In this document: positions 1 to 5,758 of the stretch, piece after piece
Layout of the letters: each line of letters begins with the position of its first letter
Numbering within the stretch: the first letter of the stretch is position 1
Assembly: GCA_026999335.1 (NCBI GenBank)
Contig: JALTPW010000067.1
Location: 1 to 5,984 of the forward strand
Source: Chromatiales bacterium
GTDB lineage: Bacteria; Pseudomonadota; Gammaproteobacteria; SZUA-152
Direction: 5' to 3'
DNA length: 5,984 bases
Notes under the pieces: generated by a model
Databases searched by the model: none
What the model was told of the DNA's origin: nothing
What the model saw: only the letters and a program-made list of their open reading frames with translations
Made by a program: the position numbers and the translations under genes

Positions 1-10
1 CTTAAAACCC

Positions 11-34
11 ATCGCGGGCATGGCCCGCTCCTAC
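11..34 (-). repeat. REP-like palindrome (GTAG head) overlapping the stop codon of the DUF349 gene
   Basis: Read on the minus strand, this is a GTAG tetranucleotide, a short GAGC link, then a perfect 6-bp stem (GCGGGC at 23-28 with GCCCGC at 14-19) around a 3-nt loop at 20-22. The head plus GC-rich hairpin matches the layout of repetitive extragenic palindromes mobilised by RAYT (REP-associated tyrosine) transposases, and the bases closely resemble Pseudomonas-type REPs that begin GTAGGAGCGGG. The TAG stop codon of the upstream gene (31-33) lies inside the GTAG head. Only four T follow the stem, after a six-base gap on the minus strand, so it is a poor canonical Rho-independent terminator. It may still protect the mRNA 3' end or act in bidirectional termination. 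Only one copy is present, so repetitiveness is inferred from the motif. Confidence 0.7.
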
Positions 35-3000
35 GGCGGCTCAGCGCCTGCCTTGCGCTTCCCGGCAGTCTGCAACAGAGACTCGAAGCGCTTACTGATG
101 TCGGCACTACGGCACTCGTCGGCGGCCGCCGTGGCGTACCAGTCCAGGCTCAGGTTTTGCAGCTGCTCCTCCAGCGAAGGATGCAGACCGCTTTTCATCT
201 GCTCGGCCAGGAGCGCCACCTGATAGGCCAGACGCGCCTGCCGGTAGTCCACCGGCGACTCGATACCCGCCGCTATTTCCAGTTGCAGACACAGTTCCAG
301 CCGGTGCTGTGTTGCGTCCTCACGCTCGGCAACCAGCTCGGCCTGCAATGCCGACAGATCGGCGTTCTCGGCCGCCAGCCGATCCAGCCGGACGAGTGCT
401 CGCCGGTAGCGGGCGGCCACGCCCTTGCCCATCGCACCTTGTACCTCTCCCAGGGCCTCGAAACGGCGACTCAGAACTTCACGCTCGGCCACCAGCTGCA
501 CCACATCCCGGCCAGCGGCGAGCTGCCGGTCAGCCAGCCATTCCAATGATTGGCACAGTTCCGCCTTGTCGTACAGACACTGCCGGGCCTGCTGGTGTTG
601 CGCCTGCCGTTCGGCCTGCAAGCGTTTTGCAAATTTTCCACAGGCGGCGCGATAGCGACGCTCGAGGCGATCCATTTCCCGCTTCGGCAAAGGCCCCGCC
701 GCTTGCCATTGGGCATGCGCCTCGTCCACGGCGTGCCGTGCCTGGCGGAACTCATCGCCCTGGGCACTGGCCGCCACCTCGATCTGCTCACAGATCTGCC
801 GGCGAATCCGCACCTGCTCATGAACGGCCTCATTATGGGCGACACGCTCGCGCTTGCGCTCGGTGAAGATAGCGTCACAGGCGGCATGAAACCGTCGCCA
901 CAGCTCGCCATCCTTGCTGGCCGGGCCGATCTGCTTCCATTCGGCCTGCAGGGCCTTGGCCTTTTCCAGCGCCACCGGCAGTTCTTCGTCGCCCTCGGCC
1001 AGACGCTGTTGCAACTGCTCGGCCTGTTTCACCCGCTCGGCTTTTTGCGCATGATTGTGCTCACGATGTTTGCGAGCCAGAGCACGTAGATGATCCATCA
1101 CCTTACGGAAGCGCCGGTTGATCGCCTTTTGCTGCTGCCGCGGCACCGCACCGAGGCTACGCCATTCCCGATCCGCCGTCTTGATGATCTGCTCCAGGGC
1201 CGGCCAGTCCGTGTCATCCGCTGCCTGGGGGCCAACCTTCCGGGCATAATCCTCCAGCCCCTGACACACGGACTGCCGACGCTGAAGATTTTCGTCACGC
1301 TGTGCACCCTGGGTCTCGAAATAGGCCTGACAGGGAGCGTAGGCGCGGCTGCAGGCGGTATCGAAACGCCGCCACAGGGCCTTGGGTGCGGCGCCCTGTG
1401 CCTCGGTCATCTTTTTCCATTCGGCACGGGCACTGCGCACACGGGCGGCGCCGTCGCTGAAATCAACATCGCCGCCGACCTCAATTTCATCGGCAAACCG
1501 CTCCATATCGCCGCACAGCTGTTCCATCACCGGCGCATTGGCGAAGGCACGCCAGTCACGCATTTCCCGCAGTTGGGCCTGTACTTTGTGCAGACGCTTC
1601 AGCACGGAAGATTTTTCTAGCTTGCGCAACATCTCGCCACTCAGCGAGTCCTGCACCTGCTGCGCTTTTTGTGCCAACACAAAAGCAGGCTTGTAGGTCT
1701 GTTCACGCAGGTGCTGCTCCAGCCGGGAGACCATTTCCTGCAATGCCTCGGCACTGGCCTGTTGCTGTTGCCGTTGCCGGCTCAGCCGTTCCTGCAAGGT
1801 GTGCAGACCCTCGCCAATGGCGGTCGCCTGTGGGCCGTCCAGTGTCAGTTGGACGGGACGCGGCAATGCCTGCCACTGCCTTTCCAGCTTGCGTAGCGCC
1901 GGCTCGGCGACAGACGCTTGCGACAGCAGGGCCTGCACCGCCTGCTGCAACGCCTCGAGTCGTGGCGCCAGTTCGGCCAGCAGGGCTTCATCATCCCGCA
2001 CCTGCGCCAACGCCGCCTGCAGGGTGTCGTAGCGCAAAGTCAGTGCCTGACCGTCACTGTCATCGGGCAGATCCAGATCACGCCAGCTGCGAGCGCAGAC
2101 ATCACAGGCCTGGTTGACCGTCGTCAGATCGCGCACCCGTCCTGCGTCGCGTAGCGTCTCGAGCAGAGACGCCAATTGTGCGCAGATACTCTCGGCCTGC
2201 GTCAGCTTCGCCTGCCGCAGGGCGTGCTCGCGGGCCTGCTGTTGCTCACGTTCCCGCCAGTCTTGCAAGGCGAAGTCGAAGCGGTCGATGCCTTGCTGAA
2301 AGACCTCCACTGCGGTCTGCTCCAAAAGCGACAGATCCAATCTCGCCCATTGGCGTTGCAGGCCACGCATCGAGCCTTCGATACGGCCCCAGTCGCCAGT
2401 GCCCTGCGCGGCCTTCAGCAGGGCCTGCAACTGGATATTCAGCTTGCCTGCCTGCGCGCGCATTTCCCGCGGCCGGCTGTCGGCGGCATCCAGGACGGCC
2501 AGAGCATCCCGCACGCACTGATACACCCGCTTGTCATGTCGGCGGGCGCCTTTGGCGACACGTTCCAGGGTGGAACGCCGGGTGAGTTTCGTCGCTGCGG
2601 CATGGCGTACCGATGCATCGTCATCGCTCAGGGCGACATCGCCTAATAGCGATTGACGGCTCACCCGCTGCAGCGCTTGCCGGCGCAGCTCGGACTCCTG
2701 ACCCTCTTTTAACATGCGCTCGAACCAGTGTTCGTCGGACAACCCTTCGAGAAACCGCCAGCGCTCGGTCAGCGCCGGACCCTGTGCCAGTTTGCCGGCC
2801 AGCAGATGGCTCAGGTGCTGTTCGGCGGTATGGCGGTCGGTATCACTGCCGGCCTTCGCGCACAGCGCCTGAACCTGCTGGAGATCACACAGGCGACGCA
2901 GGGCCAGGCGACGGATGACGGCATCGCTGTCTTCCTCCGCCACCTGCCTGAAAATAGCCTGGGCATCATCCGGCAGATCCTTGATCGCCTCTTGGCGTAC

Positions 3001-3048
3001 GGCGGGTTTCGGGTGTTTCCACTTGGGGGCGAACAGTCGGGAAAGCAT
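31..3048 (-). CDS. Large DUF349-repeat protein (1005 aa), helical, function unknown
   Basis: This 1005-residue protein is rich in Gln, Arg, Ala, Leu and Glu, has no signal peptide or membrane segment, and is predicted to be cytoplasmic and almost entirely alpha-helical or coiled-coil. Residues 12-55 and 140-185 contain HEAT-like helical pairs (for example SDDDASVRHAAATKL). DUF349 signatures (Trp-x-x-hydrophobic-Gly/Asp, then an Arg-Arg-Phe/Tyr helix) are clearest at W544, W629, W704 and W781. Weaker forms occur near W234, W322, W392 and F863. The C-terminal part (about 915-955, with SPVDYRQARLAYQVALLAEQ) resembles the conserved tail of proteobacterial DUF349 proteins. The length fits the long proteobacterial members of the family. 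The start is ATG at 3048, with GGAG four bases upstream; an earlier ATG at 3058 is out of frame. The family has no established biochemical role; a scaffold or nucleic-acid-associated role would be a guess. The stop codon lies in a REP element, and the RBS lies in a long inverted repeat. Confidence 0.93.
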   Translation of the reverse strand: MLSRLFAPKWKHPKPAVRQEAIKDLPDDAQAIFRQVAEEDSDAVIRRLALRRLCDLQQVQALCAKAGSDTDRHTAEQHLSHLLAGKLAQGPALTERWRFLEGLSDEHWFERMLKEGQESELRRQALQRVSRQSLLGDVALSDDDASVRHAAATKLTRRSTLERVAKGARRHDKRVYQCVRDALAVLDAADSRPREMRAQAGKLNIQLQALLKAAQGTGDWGRIEGSMRGLQRQWARLDLSLLEQTAVEVFQQGIDRFDFALQDWREREQQQAREHALRQAKLTQAESICAQLASLLETLRDAGRVRDLTTVNQACDVCARSWRDLDLPDDSDGQALTLRYDTLQAALAQVRDDEALLAELAPRLEALQQAVQALLSQASVAEPALRKLERQWQALPRPVQLTLDGPQATAIGEGLHTLQERLSRQRQQQQASAEALQEMVSRLEQHLREQTYKPAFVLAQKAQQVQDSLSGEMLRKLEKSSVLKRLHKVQAQLREMRDWRAFANAPVMEQLCGDMERFADEIEVGGDVDFSDGAARVRSARAEWKKMTEAQGAAPKALWRRFDTACSRAYAPCQAYFETQGAQRDENLQRRQSVCQGLEDYARKVGPQAADDTDWPALEQIIKTADREWRSLGAVPRQQQKAINRRFRKVMDHLRALARKHREHNHAQKAERVKQAEQLQQRLAEGDEELPVALEKAKALQAEWKQIGPASKDGELWRRFHAACDAIFTERKRERVAHNEAVHEQVRIRRQICEQIEVAASAQGDEFRQARHAVDEAHAQWQAAGPLPKREMDRLERRYRAACGKFAKRLQAERQAQHQQARQCLYDKAELCQSLEWLADRQLAAGRDVVQLVAEREVLSRRFEALGEVQGAMGKGVAARYRRALVRLDRLAAENADLSALQAELVAEREDATQHRLELCLQLEIAAGIESPVDYRQARLAYQVALLAEQMKSGLHPSLEEQLQNLSLDWYATAAADECRSADISKRFESLLQTAGKRKAGAEPP

Positions 3049-3052
3049 ATGA

Positions 3053-3056
3053 CTCC
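3053..3056 (-). promoter_or_regulatory. Shine-Dalgarno of the DUF349 gene
   Basis: On the minus strand GGAG precedes the ATG at 3048 with a rather short four-base gap (TCAT). It fixes the start of the DUF349 gene. It lies entirely within one arm of the 3052-3139 inverted repeat, where it can pair with CTCC at 3135-3138 (minus-strand reading). It should therefore be hidden when the hairpin forms. Confidence 0.6.
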
Positions 3057-3077
3057 ATCAAGGTGATCAATTGAGGT

Positions 3078-3134
3078 TCAGCGTGCCTGTGATGTATCGC
3101 GGCGCCAACTGCAGTCTAATTTATCACCTTGCAT
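3078..3134 (-). other. Possible 18-codon leader ORF inside the hairpin
   Basis: An ATG at 3134-3132, within the promoter-proximal arm, opens a frame of 18 codons (MQGDKLDCSWRRDTSQAR) ending in TGA at 3080-3078, just before the RBS-containing arm. A ribosome on this frame would unwind the first arm and could free the downstream Shine-Dalgarno. There is no recognisable Shine-Dalgarno in front of it, and a frame this short can arise by chance, so coding status is doubtful. It would need to be translated leaderless or from a weak site. Confidence 0.2.
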
Positions 3135-3143
3135 GGAGTAATG

Positions 3144-3149
3144 GTTATA
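3144..3149 (-). promoter_or_regulatory. Weak candidate -10 box for the DUF349 gene
   Basis: TATAAC on the minus strand matches the sigma-70 -10 consensus at five of six positions. Transcription would start near 3137, at the very edge of the inverted repeat, so the RNA would begin with the hairpin's first arm. No convincing -35 box lies 16-18 bases upstream (TGCAAT is the best at 17), and the surroundings are AT-rich, so a chance match is quite possible. Confidence 0.2.
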
Positions 3150-3164
3150 TCTTTTCAGCAGGAA

Positions 3165-3200
3165 GCATTGCAGGGCACGAAGCCACTACGCACGCAATGC
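3165..3200 (-). repeat. Hairpin in the 3' region of the histidine kinase transcript
   Basis: GCATTGC (3165-3171) and GCAATGC (3194-3200) form a 7-bp stem around 22 bases. The loop holds a second small stem, GGC (3174-3176) with GCC (3182-3184). It begins 13 bases past the kinase stop codon. No T-run follows on the minus strand, so it is not a canonical intrinsic terminator. It may be a 3'-end stabiliser, or may mean nothing. Confidence 0.35.
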
Positions 3201-3213
3201 AGGTCAGGCAGGG

Positions 3214-5589
3214 TCAATCGGGCGGAGATTCGCTTTCTACCACCTCCGGCAGACGCATTTCAAAACGGGAACCCTCGCCGAGTCGGCTGCTGACAGTAAT
3301 GTCGCCCCCCATCAATCGGCACAGGCTTCGGCTGATGGCCAGCCCCAGCCCACTGCCGCCGTATTGCGAGGAGATGGTGTTGTCGGCCTGATTGAAACTC
3401 TGGAACAACAGACCGATCTGTTCGTCACTGATGCCGATACCGGTGTCGATGACAACAAAAAGCAGACAGGTTTTTTCACTCCCCGCCTGCACCTCTCGGA
3501 ACACCTCCAGTGTTACCTGGCCATCACGAGTAAACTTGGTGGCATTGCTCAGCAGGTTGAGCAGTGACTGACGCACCCGCAAATTATCGGCCAGCATCTC
3601 ACCCACGTCATCGGCACAGTGGTATTCCAGCTGGGTTTGATTTTTTTCCAACAGTGGCTGCAGGGTCGACAGACACTCCTGCACCATTCCCTGCACATTG
3701 AACCACTCCAGATCCATCACATGCTTGCCGGCCTCAATCTTCGACAGATCCAGCACACTGTTGATCAATTTGAGGAGGTGATCACCGGCCTGATGAATGC
3801 GACCGAGATCATTACGCATCTCCAGCAGCCCCCGCTCCCCGGCCTCATCCTGCAGCAATTCGCTATAGCCGATGATGGCATTCAGCGGCGTGCGCAATTC
3901 ATGACTCATATTGGCCAGAAAGGCGCTCTTGGCACGATTGGCCTGCTCGGCCTGATCACGCACCACCACCAATTCAGCGGTACGCTCACGCACCCGCTCC
4001 TCAAGATGCTCGCGGTAGCGTTGCAGCTCTGCCTCGACACGTTTTTTCTCCGTGACGTCGCGCAGTGTCACGATAAAACTCCGTTTGCTGCCAAGGCGCA
4101 TTTCACTCAGGGAGACCTCGGCGGGAAAGACGCTACCATCCCTGCGACAAGCCGTCAGTTCACTACGTTGACCGACAAGATCCGAGTGCCCATTCGTCAG
4201 GTAACAGCGAATGAACTTGTCCTGTTTTTTACTCTGGATACCCGGCGCCAGAATACTGACATTGGTACCGATAACCTCCTCGGCACTATAACCTGTCAAC
4301 TGTTCCGCCATTGGATTGAAGGTTTCGATAAATCCCAGTGAATCCACCGAGATAATGCCGTCCATCATATTGTCGAGAATCGTGCGCAGACGCAGTTCGC
4401 TGTCCCGCAACATCAACTCCGCCTGACGGCGCTCGGTAATATCACGAAAAAAGATCGACAGACCATCCGGATGAGGATAGGTGTGGGTCTCCACCCAGCG
4501 GTCTAACGGAGGGTAGTAACCTTCAAATTGCAACACCTTGTCGCTATTGCGTGAATGGTGGAATTTCTTGTAACAGGAACTGGCAAACTCCGGTAGCTGA
4601 TCCCACAGGCTATGCCCCAGCATTTGCTCACGTGACACCTGAAACAAACCTTCGGCACGGGCGTTGAAATAGGTGATATTCCAGTCATCGTCAATGGCCA
4701 CGTAAGCATCGCTGGTGGACTCAAGAATATGCCGTACATGTTGATGGGTTCGTCGCAGATCCTCTTCGGCCTGCTTACGCGCACTGATATCTCGGAGGAA
4801 TATCTTAATCATGGGCTCATCACCCAGGGTGATCAGATTGGCATGCACATCCACATACAGCAGAGTGCCATCAGGGCGCTGTACGGCAGCCTCGAAGAAG
4901 GTCGCACCATCACGCTCGATGCCACGCAGCGCCTGCAATTGTCGGCCACCATCGACGAAAAAGGCCTCGATACCACAACCGGGCAGGTCTTCTGCATTCA
5001 TACCCAGCAGGCTCGCAGTGGCCCGGTTGGCCTCACGGATCTTCAGATCACAATCCAGTATCACGATGGGATTGGACACCTGCTCATTGAGCAAACGAAA
5101 GCGTTCCTGTGAGCGGCGGTTTTTTGCCGCGCAAAAGCCCTGTTGCAGCGAATCTTCCAACTGGTGAGCCGTGGCCTCCAGGGCGGTAATTTCCTGCGGG
5201 CTGAATGGCGCCTCCTGTTCCCCACGCCCGACTAACAGAGCACCCATTGCCCGGCCATCGAGACGAAGGCTGGCTGCGGCAAAATGGCTCACGCCGAATT
5301 CACGCTGAAAAATATTTTTTTCCGCTAACGCAGCGGCGGACAGGGAAAGCGGCATAGCGGCCCCGTAGCCACCAAACAGATCCGGCAGCATCACCGCCTG
5401 CTTTACGGCAAGATGAAAATAACCCTCGGGCCTGAAGATCGCACCGGAATAGCCGAGCAGGGAAATCTGCGCCGAGTCGGTATCGTGACGCAGAAAAAAG
5501 GCGATTCCGGCGGGCAGCCGGCCATCCGGATTATCCAGCACTGGCGCTACATGTCGTCCCAGGAGCACGCTGACGTCCGTTGCCATCAT
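3214..5589 (-). CDS. Soluble GAF/PAS-domain sensor histidine kinase, no receiver domain
   Basis: This 791-residue protein autophosphorylates on histidine and passes phosphate to a response regulator that is not in this window. No membrane segment or signal peptide is visible, so it is likely cytoplasmic. Domains in order: GAF-like (about 15-150), PAS1 (160-275, closing FLRDISARKQAE), PAS2 (280-390, closing FFRDITERR), PAS3 (395-515, FixL-like, closing TLRDVTEKK), a coiled-coil linker (515-555), HisKA with MSHELRTPLNA and phospho-acceptor H563, then HATPase_c. The ATPase has an N box (NLLSNATKFT, N682), a G1 box (DTGIGIS, 715-721), an F box (LFQSFNQ) and a G2 box (GGSGLGL, 744-750). All catalytic motifs are intact. 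There is no receiver or Hpt domain, so it is not a hybrid kinase. Start choice: a TTG five codons upstream (5604) is open but lacks a ribosome site, whereas ATG at 5589 has GGA seven bases upstream; a second ATG follows at once. The ligand is unknown. Confidence 0.93.
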   Translation of the reverse strand: MMATDVSVLLGRHVAPVLDNPDGRLPAGIAFFLRHDTDSAQISLLGYSGAIFRPEGYFHLAVKQAVMLPDLFGGYGAAMPLSLSAAALAEKNIFQREFGVSHFAAASLRLDGRAMGALLVGRGEQEAPFSPQEITALEATAHQLEDSLQQGFCAAKNRRSQERFRLLNEQVSNPIVILDCDLKIREANRATASLLGMNAEDLPGCGIEAFFVDGGRQLQALRGIERDGATFFEAAVQRPDGTLLYVDVHANLITLGDEPMIKIFLRDISARKQAEEDLRRTHQHVRHILESTSDAYVAIDDDWNITYFNARAEGLFQVSREQMLGHSLWDQLPEFASSCYKKFHHSRNSDKVLQFEGYYPPLDRWVETHTYPHPDGLSIFFRDITERRQAELMLRDSELRLRTILDNMMDGIISVDSLGFIETFNPMAEQLTGYSAEEVIGTNVSILAPGIQSKKQDKFIRCYLTNGHSDLVGQRSELTACRRDGSVFPAEVSLSEMRLGSKRSFIVTLRDVTEKKRVEAELQRYREHLEERVRERTAELVVVRDQAEQANRAKSAFLANMSHELRTPLNAIIGYSELLQDEAGERGLLEMRNDLGRIHQAGDHLLKLINSVLDLSKIEAGKHVMDLEWFNVQGMVQECLSTLQPLLEKNQTQLEYHCADDVGEMLADNLRVRQSLLNLLSNATKFTRDGQVTLEVFREVQAGSEKTCLLFVVIDTGIGISDEQIGLLFQSFNQADNTISSQYGGSGLGLAISRSLCRLMGGDITVSSRLGEGSRFEMRLPEVVESESPPD

Positions 5590-5596
5590 ATTATTT

Positions 5597-5599
5597 TCC
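5597..5599 (-). promoter_or_regulatory. Weak Shine-Dalgarno favouring the ATG start of the kinase
   Basis: GGA in the context CGGAAAATAAT sits seven bases before the ATG at 5589. The alternative TTG start (5604) is preceded by a T-rich stretch without any purine-rich site. The match is only three to four bases, so initiation is probably weak. Confidence 0.45.
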
Positions 5600-5616
5600 G
5601 ACAAAATAGAAACAAC

Positions 5617-5629
5617 GGGGCATAGCCCC
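5617..5629 (-). repeat. Small GC-rich hairpin in the leader of the kinase gene
   Basis: GGGGC (5617-5621) and GCCCC (5625-5629) flank a 3-base loop, starting 28 bases upstream of the ATG. A second copy of GCCCC (5631-5635) could pair with the same GGGGC, giving two mutually exclusive stems. The element stands out in otherwise AT-rich intergenic DNA. It could be a leader RNA structure or a protein site. Confidence 0.45.
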
Positions 5630-5670
5630 TGCCCCCAGGTTAAAGTATGCGTAAAATGAAAATATATCCA

Positions 5671-5688
5671 TCAGCGACATCATCGACA
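5671..5688. repeat. Tandem 9-mer pair upstream of the kinase gene
   Basis: TCAGCGACA (5671-5679) is followed directly by TCATCGACA (5680-5688), differing at one base. Direct repeats of this size upstream of a two-component gene are a common layout for response-regulator sites, but I recognise no specific regulator, and two copies can arise by chance. Confidence 0.3.
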
Positions 5689-5701
5689 TGTGATTGCACA
5701 T
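5688..5701. promoter_or_regulatory. 14-bp palindrome, possible operator
   Basis: ATGTG-ATTG-CACAT has perfect 5-bp arms around four bases and overlaps the end of the tandem 9-mers by one base. It recalls a CRP/FNR half-site pair (TGTG..CACA), but the spacing is two bases shorter than the CRP consensus TGTGA-N6-TCACA, so CRP cannot be assigned. It lies about 100 bases before the kinase start, a plausible place for regulator binding. Confidence 0.35.
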
Positions 5702-5705
5702 TCTT

Positions 5706-5731
5706 AAAAAAAACACCCAACCCGACAGGCT
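5706..5731 (-). terminator. Doubtful trmO terminator: T8 run after a weak stem
   Basis: On the minus strand eight consecutive T (5713-5706) occur 45 bases after the trmO stop codon, where a terminator is expected. The preceding bases give only a weak stem (AGCC with GGTT, including a G-T pair, loop TGTCG), separated from the T-run by about five bases. The T-run supports termination, but the stem is too weak for a confident intrinsic terminator. Confidence 0.25.
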
Positions 5732-5758
5732 TCCAATACAGGCATTTCGCAGCCACGC

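Larger units (their letters stand above)
3052..3139 (-). repeat. 88-bp imperfect inverted repeat (long hairpin) in the leader of the DUF349 gene
   Basis: Arm 3052-3072 is the reverse complement of arm 3118-3139. There are 20 matched pairs, one mismatch (3068 against 3122) and one bulged base (3132), with a 45-base loop (3073-3117). Two more matching pairs (3050/3141 and 3049/3142) lie just outside, beyond a mismatch. In the minus-strand transcript the second arm carries the Shine-Dalgarno GGAG and ends four bases before the ATG, so the folded RNA would block initiation. No U-run follows, so it is not an intrinsic terminator. I see no target-site duplication at the edges. Alternatives are a remnant MITE-like insertion, or an inverted duplication of the ribosome-binding region. 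The repeat is directly visible; the regulatory role is inference. Confidence 0.85.

Noticed and set aside
1..12. Minus-strand ATG GGT TTT AAG at 12-1 as the start of a next gene
   Set aside because: Only four codons are visible, there is no Shine-Dalgarno, and the ATG abuts the REP stem.
550..1620. Two back-to-back plus-strand open frames (550-1089 and 1090-1620) antisense to the DUF349 gene
   Set aside because: They have no ribosome-binding site or family resemblance. Their composition is what a GC-rich, Gln/Leu/Arg-rich coding strand gives when read in reverse.
3118..3200. Intrinsic terminator for the kinase gene
   Set aside because: Neither hairpin in this intergenic region is followed by a T-run on the minus strand.
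3071..3391. Plus-strand frame starting in the intergenic region and running into the 3' end of the kinase
   Set aside because: Two thirds overlap kinase coding sequence in antisense, there is no Shine-Dalgarno, and the product has no recognisable features.
3619..4341. A 240-codon plus-strand open frame antisense to the histidine kinase
   Set aside because: It lies fully inside a kinase with all catalytic motifs intact, and its translation is low-complexity H/L/Q/T-rich with no recognisable domain.
5590..5604. TTG at 5604 as the kinase start, adding five residues
   Set aside because: There is no purine-rich ribosome site upstream of it, while the ATG at 5589 has GGA at a seven-base spacing. 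It cannot be fully excluded.
5680..5701. Sigma-54 promoter around TTGCA on the plus strand
   Set aside because: The required upstream GG of the -24 element is absent at the correct spacing, and the direction points away from the kinase.
5725..5743. ACAGGC direct repeat (5725-5730 and 5738-5743) between trmO and the kinase
   Set aside because: Two 6-mers 13 bases apart are within chance expectation, and no third copy continues the pattern.
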